Below are positions 34,952-46,343 of a DNA stretch of 64,000 nt, piece by piece. The stretch spans positions 22,771,001 to 22,835,000 of the forward strand of contig NC_088913.1 in the NCBI RefSeq assembly GCF_963576675.1, in the 5' to 3' direction. The notes beneath the pieces were generated by a model, which saw only the letters and a list, made by a program, of their open reading frames with translations, was not told the DNA's origin and made no database searches. Made by a program: the position numbers and the translations under genes. Within the stretch, counting starts at the first letter, position 1; every line of letters starts with the position of its first letter. The stretch comes from Euphorbia lathyris. Its lineage: Eukaryota; Streptophyta; Magnoliopsida; Malpighiales; Euphorbiaceae.

Positions 34952-35375
34952 TAATGCATTTCCCTCTGTAAATTCCCGCCAATTGCAATTGCAATTGTTT
35001 ATATCCCTTCATACTTCAGACACTTTTTTACAGGCCATTAATTTCCAGGTAATACTTTCTTCTCTCTCGCTCTGTAGTTCTTATCATCGTTAAGTAGGAC
35101 CTGTATTTGCTATGCTTTGAGATTTCCTTTTATGTTGTTTTCCCCATTTTTTCATTTAGCTATTCATACATTGTGCTACTGAATCATAGGGATTTAGGTT
35201 TATGAGATTAAAAATCTGCTTTATAAGATTTTAGGTTTGAATCCATTGAATCGTGTGGGAAAGCAGAAAAATTGTAGAATTAATTCCCTAAATCATCATA
35301 TGGATTCATTTAGTTTGAGCAATTTCAATTCAAGTTTGCTGATAATGTCATTTGCGCTGTCTCAGTCTCACGATC

Positions 35376-37262
35376 ATGAAAAGAAGGAATTCAACAGCTT
35401 CTAATGCAAAGAGAAGAAGAAATGAAGCGGGGAAAGTTAGCCACCTACAGATTAATTACTCAGGGCCTTCATTTTCTGATCTCCCAAGTAGCATTTTGTT
35501 AAATATTTTACTTAGGTTTTCAGTAAAGAGGATTTTTGTATGCAAATGTGTGTGCAAAACATGGTATGATCTCATTTCAGATCCTGAGTTTGCAAAACTC
35601 CATTTCAATCAAGCTCAGGTTTATCCTCTGCTTCGAACCTCAGGTTTTACATTCCTATCAAGAATGATTTATCTTGTCCAGCCAGAGCAAGATGATTTTG
35701 AGCGCAACCTTGACATGCGTTACAAGTACAACTCACCTATTAAGATTATACTTGACTCGAAATTGAAACTCCCACTTCACAACATCCAAATGGTACTTGA
35801 TAAAGACTGGGTAGAGGGTAAGAATTGCATGAAGCTGAATATGAAGAATCACAAGTATAGTATAGTTAATTCATGCAACGGCTTGCTTTGTTTGTCCAAT
35901 CCATCTGATAACGACCCTGTTATGGTTTGCAATCCAATTACAGGTGAGTTTATTGATCTTCCAGAGGTTAGGACGGTTAAAGATCCTGGCCTGCCTAATA
36001 TTCAGTGTGGTTTCGGTTTTAGTCCTAGGACTAACCAATATAAGGTGATAAGAATGTTTACACGATGGATTGGAAACGATAATTTTATGGTGGCTGAAGT
36101 ACATGTTCTCGGGACAGAATCATGGAAAGACCTTGGTTTTTTTCCCAAGTCAATGTACAAGCTATTCCCTACTTATTTGAATGGGTGTGTTTATTGGTTT
36201 TCTCTTGTACAACCATGTTCTGTAATTTCCTTTGACATTCAAAAGGAATGCTTTGAGTTAATTTCAGTACCACCATTGGAGCATTTAAATCTACTTGAGA
36301 GAGTGAGCATGGGAGTATTAGGGGGAGAACTCTTCATATCTGAGGGTTTTGGATTAGGTATTGTTGATTTTTGGGCAATGAAGGATAATGGTGCCAAGAA
36401 GTCTTGGTCTCAAATTTTCTCCTTTCAGGTAGATGACGACGAAAGATGGCCTTATGGCTCATACCAACCCATAAAGTACATGAGTAATGGGGCATTATTG
36501 ATGTTTCATTCTGGTAAACATGCTTTCATATGTAAGGATCCAGAAAAAATTGGATTTAAATACTTGAAGGTCCACGGGTTGGAATCAAAAGTCGAAGTGA
36601 TTGCCCATATTCCAAGCTTTGTTTCACTCAAACATGCTCTATCAGGACGTAATGTGAAGGTGCTTAATATCAAGTCAAGGTAAACTTCTAATGTTTTGCT
36701 ACTTGATGCTTAACTTGATCTCAATGCCTTTCATAGTTTTTCATTTATATGTTTTAAGGCTATGCTGCTTTATTAAGGCAAAAATGATGTGTTTCGGAGG
36801 TGAATTTGTGAAATGGGGTTGCCAGTGAATTAATGAAACCATGAAATTGAACTTTTAAAAACTTAAATAGATGTATGATGCAAATATTTGAATTAGCAAA
36901 TTCTGGAGGAGCTTAAATCCACATCATATATAATGATAGATTAGGAGTATAAATAACGGGCATCATGGCATAATCGTGTTATATACTTTACATATTCTAT
37001 GTGATTATATATGATACCAATGAAACAAAAATTGTGTCTAACGAGTTGTGTCAAGCATGTTGTCAATGTAAATCGTGTTGTTGTGTTGGAAATTGACACC
37101 CTTAGATTAGATAAGCATGTTTTTCATTGTTTTAATCATATTATTAATTTGTGGAGTAGGTGCGCGGAGTTGAAGCTGCACAGAGAAGCCAAAAGTATTT
37201 CTATAGTTGAAGAAAATAGGAACATAGAGTCTGACTCTGAAGATAGGGACTCTGGAGTTTGA
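35376..37262 (+). CDS. F-box protein with F-box-associated domain, copy 2 (intact)
   Basis: Two exons, 35376-36679 and 37160-37262, encode 468 residues. If the intron is ignored the frame stops at 36683 (TAA formed by the donor AG|GTAA). Splicing at AAG|GTAAAC to TGGAGTAG|GTGCG restores frame and adds a 34-residue acidic tail (RCAELKLHREAK to EDRDSGV). Domains: basic N-terminus (KRRRNEAGK), F-box at about 33-76 (FSDLPSSILLNILLRFSVKR), then an F-box-associated beta domain with NSCNGLLCLSNP, GFGFSPRTNQYKV, WKDLGFFP and LNGCVYWF. F-box proteins join SCF E3 ligases through SKP1; the substrate is unknown. The start was chosen as the first ATG in the long frame; the extra upstream codons in the same frame begin with TTG. 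An upstream ATG frame (35300-35404) overlaps the start and is kept in both copies. Confidence 0.85.
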
Positions 37263-37849
37263 TTCTGAATAGGAAAAGGAGACATGGACATCGTAGGCTG
37301 TAGCAGAGGTAAATGTAGTACTAACTATCTGCTAAACTATCTAATATCTATTACCATTTTGTCAATTGCGAAGAAGATGTGAAGAACTATATAGTTGTAT
37401 GCATATTCTGGAAATGTAAGGTTAACTAGTCTAATTTGTGTGACTTATGGCTGTAACTTTAGTTGATAACAAGGATGGCATTTTGGTGTCATTTGAAAAC
37501 ATGAACTGTAGTATTTAATTAATGTTCTTATCTTTTTAGTTTTTCATGGATTACTTTTTTTCTTTTGGTGAGTGAATCCAATTTATCTGTTCAAAGTTGG
37601 TTGGACACTTTTTAATCTGTTTCTTTCCCAATTAAAGATTAAAGATTGTTGAACAGTACATAGCTTAGTTAGTGTTGTGTTATTTGGTCTCAAATCAGTG
37701 GAACTGCCACTCTTTTTGTTGTTTAAATTGCAGGAACTGTGCACTAGAAATGCCCATATTTTGCTGGCATGAATAAGGGCTGTGCCATTTCTGAAATATA
37801 GCAGAAATGTAGGTTTTGACTGCTAGGTAATTTATACGTTGGCGAGATA

Positions 37850-38080
37850 GTTGGGCCTGTTTGGTTTTGTTATTTACTTTTTGTTGTTGTTATTTGCTGT
37901 TTGCTAAGATTTTAGCCCGAATTCTTTTTAAAATAGCTATAAGCGTTATTTTTTAAACTTAATAAACACTTATAGATGTGTTCGGTTCAACTAATAGTTG
38001 TTATTATAGTTGTTTTTTTTACGGCTGTTAGGTTTTAGTTTATTGATAAGTAATGTTTAGTAAATTTAATAAGTTATTAA
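37850..38080. mobile_element. hAT-like MITE fragments
   Basis: GGGCCTGTTTGGTTTTGTTATT (read in parts) at about 37854 and ATGTGTTCGGTTCAACTAATA at about 37976 both resemble hAT-type ends. Matching right ends are not clear, so these are fragments. 38080-39295 has no gene I can support; a 60-codon frame at 38774-38956 has no recognisable feature. Confidence 0.4.
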
Positions 38081-39295
38081 AATATAGAAAGATTAATAAG
38101 GTTATGTTTTAAATCAATGTTAGAACTGAAATTCTAAATAATCAGATAATTTTAGAAATGAAAAATAATATTAGTATTAACTTTATGAATAGATGTATAT
38201 ATTATTATTTTTAAAGTTCATGGAAAATTTTGTGTTAACTTCTTTTCATAAGCTAGCAATGTGATCTTTCAATAACATTCATTTAGCTCTCCAGTATTTT
38301 TATGGACAAAAAAAATTAAATAAGAAACGTGTTTTGTTTTTTGTGAAAATAGAAAGAATGTTTTTGTTAAATCAAATACAAAAGAATTTGTTAAAAGATC
38401 TAAAAATGAGCTATTACCAAGGAACTATCGTTGTATAGAAATACTCAAAATCTAACCATTTTTTTTTTATTGTGGTTTGGAGTAATGTTAAAAAACCATT
38501 AGGACATAAAAACTATCACGAATTTGAAAGTAAAAGAAACCTATTAAATTGACAGTTTTTTTTAAACCTTTTGACCAACTAAAAGTAAAATGAAGTAATC
38601 AAATATATGATTATATCAATTTTCTTAGGATAAATTTACCTGTAATTGGTTACTGTCTCTCAAAATACAATAAAGATATTAACGAATTCGAATCATGTAT
38701 AGAAGTTATTATCAGAATAGAATCACAAATTCAACGGAAAACGAAAATAAAAATAAAAATTGCTGGGAACAAAATGCCAATTCAACTTATTTTGGAAAGG
38801 AAAGACATTAAGGAAATGGTTTTCCTTTTATTTTGTATACATTTAAATTTTGTAAGGAAAAATAAAATGAATTCAATGCAAACTTCTCAAAGAAAGGTTG
38901 CAACAACGAGGTTTCGACATGGAGTAGTAAAAATGTACGTTGATAGTGAAGGCTAAGTTGGTATAAAGAATACAATAGAAGATAAAAACTACTTTAACGT
39001 TGGATCTCCACCAAACCTATGTTAGGAGTTGATACTGACTTAAGCGATCCACTCTAGTTCACCAGGGACTAGGATAGTTAGGCGTTCGACCTTCCTCAAG
39101 AGAGATGGATGTCTGCATACGGTAGAAACTCTATGGACACTATAGGCTCGAGTTACAAGCATCAATAGTCACTATTATCTGAATTACAAGCACACATAGT
39201 CACTCAAGTAGGGTGTATGTGCAATGTTACTCACTAAAACAGTTTTTGAGACAACAAAGTCACTAAAGTAACATATTTATGTTCAAGATTGTATA

Positions 39296-39386
39296 AAACA
39301 ATGGATGCTAGTCGGACGAATAGGGCCACAAAGGATCAATCAGGAATTAATCTACTTTGTATTTTTATATTTTTTAATTTTAATAA

Positions 39387-39425
<39 letters not shown>

Positions 39426-39735
39426 TAGTATGTAAAAATAATATAAAAAATTAAAAATAAAAATATATATTTTTAATATTTGTTACATTAATGTCTTTAA
39501 AAAATAAAAATGTGCCAACCAAATGACATTAATAAAAGAATGTGTCAACAAAATAATATTAATATCTTTAAAAATAACATTTGATAGTTTTATTAGGTCT
39601 TCGCTTTTAGTTTTCCGTTATTTAATATATTTTTTAAATTAAAAAAACTGTCAAAAAATTTAAGGGTCCGCTTTTTAAAAGGCTGTGGAGCCGTCTAGGC
39701 CCGTCCGATCGGCCAAAAATTGGTGAACCAATTTA
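39296..39735. mobile_element. Relative of the 27866-28270 element, with (TA)n inside
   Basis: Begins GGATGCTAGTCGGACGAATA and ends GTCTAGGCCCGTCCGATCGG. It shares the CTAATCGGACGG-type start and the CTAGGC-rich end with 27866-28270. A (TA)n tract is at about 39390-39421. Confidence 0.5.
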
Positions 39736-39899
39736 AATCACCTGAGTTGAAGAAATCAGAATAATATTGTAAAAATCCTCACATAGGCGCGACTGTGCCA
39801 ATTGTTAGAAAATTATTTATATTAATAAAGTCACTAAGACCAAATTCGATAAAAAAAAAAAACTTACATGACATCTATGTAAATGACACGTCGCAATCC

Positions 39900-40770
39900 A
39901 CTTTTAACATATACCCACGTGGCAGCCACATGAAAGGAAGGTAATAAAGACAACCTCATCCCAGCGTTCAACTGTTCTTTATACACAACCATCTCATTAG
40001 GGTTATATTAGTAATTCTCCTACTCCGAGCGTGATGGGGCTGCTAGGATTAAGGGTCGGTCCAACTGGTAGCAGAGCGCCATAGCCCCCAAATCCTTCGA
40101 TATAATAATATTGTATGCCTCCTCCAACATCTTCACATTGGGCGCCACGACCTCTTAAAAAGGTCAAAACAGCGTCTTGCAGACACATTCCTCGTACCAG
40201 GCCTCTGCAGCTACATCAACTCTCATAGCCTGCAATAGACGCTACCCACGCTCAGACCAGCCACCTTGTAGGACTCCAGCATATGTATGGTCACAATAAC
40301 TTGGTTCTCACAAACTAAGCCCCCACCTGGACAAGGCAAAACCGACGATTTCTTTACCACAACTTTCTTTTTTCTCTTCCCACCTACCTCCGACGTCGAA
40401 GGGATCTCATCACTCCTTTCCAAAAAGGCAAACCATCACAAGTCTTGCTCAGACCCCTCCCCCAATGACTAGACATTGTCGTCTCCACTTCCACCTATAA
40501 TTACTCCTTCATATGACTTTTTGACCGCAGTTCACTACTAGACATGCTAAAAAACCTAAAGGTTCCTCTCAAACTAGGGGGAATATATAGAAAATAAAGG
40601 CGAAAAAGTGAAAAGGTAAGAAGGTAACGAAACACTAACCTCACTGAACTCGCCAAAAAACCCGCTTTCTCACCGGAAACCACTAAACAACCAAGAAATG
40701 TAGCCAAGAAAGAAGAAGAGCAAATGAAAAAGGAGCGAAACTGGCAAAAAGCAAGCAAAAATAGATTTTA
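39900..40770 (-). pseudogene. Antisense ORF remnant upstream of gypsy LTR
   Basis: Minus-strand open pieces (MSSSELRSKSHMKE near 40542; then, after a frameshift, MERSDEIPSTSEVGGKRKKK at 40423-40223) lie just 5' of a plus-strand gypsy LTR. The arrangement repeats that of 12340-13240. No domain is recognised. An antisense extra ORF of a Tat-lineage gypsy element is my inference. Confidence 0.35.
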
Positions 40771-40789
40771 TAATTGAACTCGGAAGCCC

Positions 40790-42490
40790 AACCGTCACAA
40801 GTATTAATGTTTGGGGGAACATGCGATCAATGCACCTCTAACAGAGCACATCACGCGTGATAATTGCACAATCACAAGCAAAACGTCCCATGTAACCACG
40901 TGGCAGCATGTGATACACCACGGTAGCTAACCTCGACACTCTCCCCCCTTGAGGCCTCACGCTCAAGCCCAAACAGTACCCTAAGAAAGGTCCTCCCTCC
41001 ATCTAGACAGTTGACTCTAGTGCCTCGCCCAGCAAAACCAACTTCCCTTTAGGACTGGTCGCATGCAGTGACTTAACTCGACCAGTAATGAGGGACTTAT
41101 GATGAAGCATCTGAATCCTCTCGATGTCGCACGACCGACCGCACTCGCACATATTTGGAGGATGTCCATGGCTAAAATATTCCGTTAGGGGTATTATTGG
41201 ACATTCTGCATCCCATGGATCCAAACCCTATAAACAGAGCCACCTCATTCCATAGTTTGAGACGATAACTTTCTCTCTCTCTATTTATTTCTAGCCTCTA
41301 CTATATCTAACTTGACTGTCAATAGGGGTGGCAACGGGGCGGGACGGGGGCGGGGATGCATTCCCCATTCCGCCCCCAATACTTTCGGTGACGGTTTTGG
41401 GAAATCCCCAAAAAGAGATTCGAGGATTTTTTTGCCCCCACACCCGCCCCGCACGGGTCCCCACAGGTGACGGGGAATCCACATTACCCAAAAAAAAAAA
41501 TTAAAAAATTACAAAAATCACTAAACTTTTTTATCCAAAAATTAGGATAAATTATCAAAAAGTACATACACTTTAGAAATATAGGGTCAGTAGGTAAACT
41601 TTTGTATTTTTTTTAGCATATGAATGATTTTAGAACGTGTAAATGTATGTGAAATGCATCTTTAAACTAAACTGGTAGAAACTCGTCACGTTAGAATCCT
41701 TGACAACTAGTATTAAGTTAGTTCCATAATTTTGCTGATGAAAAAAACATGCATTTTTTTCTTCTGAAAACTGAGACAGAAGAAACAATGATTCTGGCAG
41801 TGTTTTTTTTTAAGAGAAAGAAATGGTGCATTTATGTATATTACATAAATGTATTATGGATGACATCATGAAAAAAAAAATCTTACAAATATTCACATCA
41901 TATTAGAAAGTGATGAGAGATTAAATATTAACATCTCATTAAGAGGGGTCAATTTGTCATATCTGACATTGTTCTTTTTTCTATTATATATAAAATAAAA
42001 GCTATTATATTTGTGATTTGTTAGATTATAGTTTAGATTTTACGCACTTCACTAACTTGATAGAATTAACTTAGGATATCTATATAGAGCTTGGGATGTA
42101 TGAATAAATTGATATTAAATTCAAATAATATGATACAAATAATATAATGGTAAATCTGAATTATGAATGCTTAAGAAAATATGGATATATATATATATAT
42201 ATATATATATTATTTTTTGGGGATTTTTCGAGAATCTTCACGGACGGGTTTCCGGGGGCGGGGCGGGGATCCCCACGGTTCGGGGATAGTAACACCCACC
42301 CCCGTCCAAATTTAATCTTCGGGGGTAAAACTTCACCCGCCCCCAACCCCGCACCCAAAAATTTCGGTTTTTCTCCGGTCCCGTCGGTTCGGATCCCCAT
42401 GGTTCTCGGTTTTTTCTCGCCCTATTGCCACCCCTAACTGTCAAAGTATACCACACGGACCGCTTCCGACGTAGGAACATGACATTGACG
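40790..42490 (+). mobile_element. Ty3-gypsy LTR fragment, split by a hAT element
   Basis: Features of an LTR on the plus strand: CACGTGGCAGCATG in U3, a TATA-like CCCTATAAACAGAGCC (about 41228), a CT-rich leader (about 41271-41290), and TCTAACTTGACTGTCAA, which continues after the hAT insertion as AGTATACCACACGGACCG and CTTCCGACGTAGGAACA (about 42465-42481). The end resembles the CTCCGAC-type U5 of the other gypsy LTRs in the window. No internal region follows. Confidence 0.55.
41323..42436. mobile_element. Non-autonomous hAT element, 1,114 bp
   Basis: Perfect 12-bp inverted ends TAGGGGTGGCAA and TTGCCACCCCTA, and a perfect 8-bp target duplication ACTGTCAA (41315-41322 and 42437-42444). GC-rich subterminal regions with GGGGCGGG and GGGGATCCCC in both orientations surround an AT-rich core with a (TA)n tract at about 42186-42210. 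The 8-bp duplication and TAGGG-type end define hAT. It has no transposase; the several GC-rich open frames inside are not genes. Confidence 0.93.
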
Positions 42491-43080
42491 TTACCAATCT
42501 TGACTTCTCATAATAAAGTTATAGGAGATCCAACGTTTTATCGTCTAAATCAAAATCTCCATTTTTTGTCATATGATTCTTCTAATAATTGTATTGTAAT
42601 GATATTGTTATTAATAAAAATTAGGAAAAAAGTATAAAAATAAACCATATGATGCGACTGATTTGTAAAGACAGCTCCATGGTTTAAAAGTTACAAACAG
42701 TATTATATGGTTTGTGCAGTTTCCAAACTCAAAAATTTCATCAAAAAATATTGTAGTGGCTATTTACTTCAAAAGGGAGCGATTAAAAAACGGACTTTAC
42801 AAGTTACCTTATACAAGGTTTGAATTTACAAATTAACTAAAACATACGTATTGTTTCACCGAAAAATTTAACTTACAAATCATTTAACTGCAAACTTCTC
42901 AAACCACATATTTTGTTTGTAAACTTTAAACCGCAAAACTATTTTTCCTTTTCAACTAAAGCACGAGGTTTATTTTTAGTCTTTTACCTAACAATAATTA
43001 AGATATCGGAGCAACTCATATAAATACATTAATAAATTAAATTGCTAATACTTTATGGAGAGTCGTAACAATTTTTTTTT
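42491..43080. other. Intergenic stretch without recognised features
   Basis: AT-rich. An inverted pair of phrases of the type CCATATGATGCGACTG/AAACCGCAAAACTA hints at a MITE, but I could not fix its ends. Confidence 0.4.
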
Positions 43081-43099
43081 TATGGAGAGTTTTTTTTTC

Positions 43100-45490
43100 C
43101 GAAAAGAATGCATTTAATAAGTCTCTATCGGGCAATCAATATTAAGTACATTTAGCAAAAAAGACGGAACAACGTCAAAAACCATGGGACAAGAATAAGA
43201 ACGAGAGGACTTCGCTAAAGAGTGAGCCACCTCGTTCGCTTGTCGCCTTGCAAAACAAACAGAATAATTGTTGTTAAGAAGAAGAGAACGACAACAGGAC
43301 ACTGACGAACCAAACTCCGATACATCGTCAGCTTTGGAATTAATAGCATCGATCACAGATTTCGCATCCGACTCAAAAACCACCTGGCTAAAACTCTCAT
43401 CTGTCACTGTTGAGCGATTTCCGCAAGTGCACGGTTTCGCTTGTAGTAATAAAAATATCGATCCCACAGGGATACGTTTTTTTAACGAAAAAACTTATTT
43501 TTTGAATCTGTTAATTTCGAACTAGTTAGATTTACTATTAAATGTAAATGAAAAGTGAAAATTGGTTTAATTGAATTTAGGAAATTTGTTTAATTGAATT
43601 TGTGAACTTTGAGTATTTGAAAATGCTGGAATAAGATTTTATATTTAGAATAAATCGATTGTTAGAAAGGTCTTCTGATTTTAAGGATGAATTTTACAAA
43701 ACAGGAACATTTAGAACTTTTTAGAAAAACGAATGAATTTATTCATTTGCATTAAGCAAAGAAAACAACTTAAACTTTGTATCAATTATGATGATGAAAT
43801 AAATGACGGAACCTCTAATTAATTGGCTTTGAACGCGACAAAACCCTTTCGGGATAGTTGCCCTTACTCAAATTAAAACTCTTTCGAGATGATAATTTGC
43901 CTAAGTGTTCAACAAAGTTTCCTTGTAATGATTTTGAATTCAAGTGCATATTAATGAAAACACCAGCCTCACTTATATTGGATTGGTTACCATAAGTGCT
44001 GCATAACGATTTGTCAAATAGAACGGACTTTATTAGATGAAATATAAATTGATACAAGTTTACAGAGAACAAGGAGCATCGAGTTCTTCGAGAGCGTGCA
44101 AGTGAAGGGCTTGATCGGTTCCGCTTCCTTGGGTTTCCTAAGAGGTTGTCAGGCTCAGGGGCGAACACTCTACTCAATCTTCTCGCTGTAACTTCGTAAT
44201 AGGGATTCGGTCGGCCACTACCATGATGCAAACTAAAACTGGAACAATGTCTAAACGCTACTGAGTTGTAATTAAACTATAAACAATATGTGTACCTCAT
44301 CTTGTTTTGTACAGAATCTAATTTCTAACTCTCGAAATGTGTTTACTTAGAACTTCGACATAAGTTCTACGCTCTGATTCTATATCTATATTATAACATT
44401 TCACTGCTACTTTTTCTCAACATCAACTCTTTATTTATAGATGTTGAAGGGTTGTGTTTGAAGTGATGTATCCGTTGGTTAAGAGTCGTGTCCGTTTTTA
44501 TCCACTTGAACGAACGCGTTTCTTGGATTTTCAGCATATGTTAAATGCTCTTTGTAAATTTTCTGCACTTACCGAGGATGGTAATCCGCGGCCGTGAATG
44601 ACGTAGCATTGAGTTGAGCTTCGGACGAAGGGGAGAAATAGCTATACCACGCGTGTCGCGGCCGTGGGTTGAGGATCCACTGTCGCGGCCCGGTGATTTT
44701 TCTCACTTCTTAGCTTTCATTCGTGTCTTCGACTTGGCGCTTTCGATTTACGTCGTCTTTGACTCCTTTTGTAGGATTTTTCTTTTAGATCCTTTTTCGT
44801 TCCTATTTGGATTTTACCAAATATTTAGGTACCTTGCAAGAAAGAAAGATATTCGAGAGTAAAAGTAATCTAAACAGATATAAATAACACGAATTTGTAA
44901 TAAAAATGATGTAAATGTTAATGATATTTTAGGTATATTTTGGGCTTAACAGTCACCCATTTCAATTCCGAAAGAAGTGCCAACGCCTCACACTCTTGCA
45001 CCGACGGTAATCCAACAACAGTTGCGGTTCTTGCTGCAACAAACCTTCCATCCTTATCTCTTAAAACAGCGCCCATTCCAACCTGCATGGTATCCCCAAA
45101 AAAGGCCGCATCCACATTACATTTTAGACCCAAGGACGGCTTCTGCCACAGAACTTCAAACAGACCCCCTACTGCCCCCAAAACACCACACCTTGCAGCA
45201 GCTCTCGCCTTTCTCCAATCCCTCAGAACCTCGGCAGCCACAGTAATAGCTTGGACTGAGCTTTCCACTACATTCTGCCACAACTTTTTATTTCTGCTTC
45301 TCCATAAACTCCACAATATCATTAGGAATTTCTCCCCATTAATCATGGATAAAACAGTCATAGCAGCAAAAATAAAATCTAAAAAACTATCAACCGCTTC
45401 CGCCAAAGGTTGCAAAAGCAACAATAAACCCGCATCCTGCCAAACACTACCAACATAAATTATTTTTTGAAGTAATTTTTTTAATCTATG
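43100..45490 (-). pseudogene. LINE 3' end with RNase H-like domain, split by a solo LTR
   Basis: The minus-strand upstream part (45493-44957) encodes ILWSLWRSRNKKLWQN (end of the zinc-binding RT tail) and the first half of a plant RNase H-like domain (KCNVDAAFFGD; GMGAVLRDKDGRF; ECEALALLSELKW). The second half lies at 43402-43117 (VVFESDAKSVIDAI; RRQANEVAHSLAK). The 1.5-kb element at 43408-44951 sits between. Removing it with one 5-bp duplicate joins the halves in frame with no stop. A short A-run (complement of 43088-43098) follows the GCCCGATAGAGACTTATTAA-type 3' end, as expected of a LINE. The 5' part of the LINE is missing, so it is 5'-truncated. Confidence 0.85.
43408..44951. mobile_element. 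Solo LTR (1,544 bp) inserted in the LINE
   Basis: Starts TGTTGAGCG and ends CTTAACA, so TG...CA with a short inverted end (TGTTGAG/TGTTAAG). A perfect 5-bp duplication GTCAC flanks it (43403-43407, 44952-44956). It contains no coding region, primer site or polypurine tract, which fits a solo LTR left by recombination between the two LTRs. The long LTR and the GCAAGTGCACGG and ATCGATCCCACAGGGA phrases near the start suggest a gypsy-type element, but the family is uncertain. Confidence 0.8.
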
Positions 45491-45607
45491 CACGCTTTAA
45501 AAGAAATCTTACAAACATGTATTAAAAAAATAAAAATATTATTTTTAATTTTTATTTAATTATTTTAGTTAATTTTTGCATTAGAATTTATTATATATTT
45601 GATATTT

Positions 45608-45610
<3 letters not shown>

Positions 45611-45648
<38 letters not shown>
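45611..45648. repeat. (AAT)n microsatellite
   Basis: About 12 ATA/AAT units. The rest of 45500-46300 is AT-rich sequence upstream of the TBL gene, with no other feature that I can call. Confidence 0.9.
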
Positions 45649-46343
45649 TCACCATAATTTTATTAAGCACTAATTATTGACAAACAATGAACAAACGCCG
45701 TTAGGAAAAGAAACCAATTTAAATTGATTTGACTTGTTAAATATCTTAAATTACTCCGAGTTCTAGTATATGAATAAAACTTTAAGAACTTAATTTTTTT
45801 TTTTTGAAAGCTTTAAGAACTTAATTGGATGAACGCTTTGAAGAGTTTAGTAATGGAAAAGTTTGCAAATCCCTTGCAATTTTTTCCATTAACAATCTAA
45901 AAATACAAAAACACAATCATCAAAATAAAACGCTTAATATATGTAAAAATCGAAAAGATGGGCCTTATTAACTATCATAGGTATTACCTCGTTTCGTTTA
46001 GCTGTTCAGACTAAAGATTTAAAGTCAATTAGAACGTTAAATTATCAAAATCATTAATTAGATCTCTGAACCAAACAAAAACCATCAATTGGATCTTCAT
46101 TCTATTTTAAAATTAATTGATGAATTTTATTTAGAATGAAAACTCAATTAATAATTTTTACTTGGTTCAGAAATCTAATCGATAATTTTAATAGTATAAG
46201 GTACTAATTGATTTTGAATACGTAGTTTAGGATACAAATGTATGCCATTATAATAACAAAAAAAAAAAAAGAGAGAGTAAAGAATCAAACCTCTCTTAAC
46301 TGGAATCTTTTCCTTTCTCTGGATTGCAGATGGTGGATCAGCA

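Larger units (their letters stand above)
28275..37835 (+). repeat. Tandem segmental duplication, unit 2 (carries later insertions)
   Basis: Homologous to 23340-27862. Relative to unit 1 it contains a 5.37-kb copia element (28891-34256) and a 197-bp MITE (34755-34951) that unit 1 lacks at matching sites, so both arrived after duplication. The homology ends after GCAGAAATGTAGGTTTTGAC (37801-37820). Confidence 0.85.

Noticed and set aside
41281..42480. Pro/Gly-rich frames on both strands
   Set aside because: They are products of the GC-rich subterminal regions of the hAT element.
44940..45458. 172-codon plus-strand frame
   Set aside because: It is antisense to the LINE RNase H domain, which has recognisable motifs on the minus strand.
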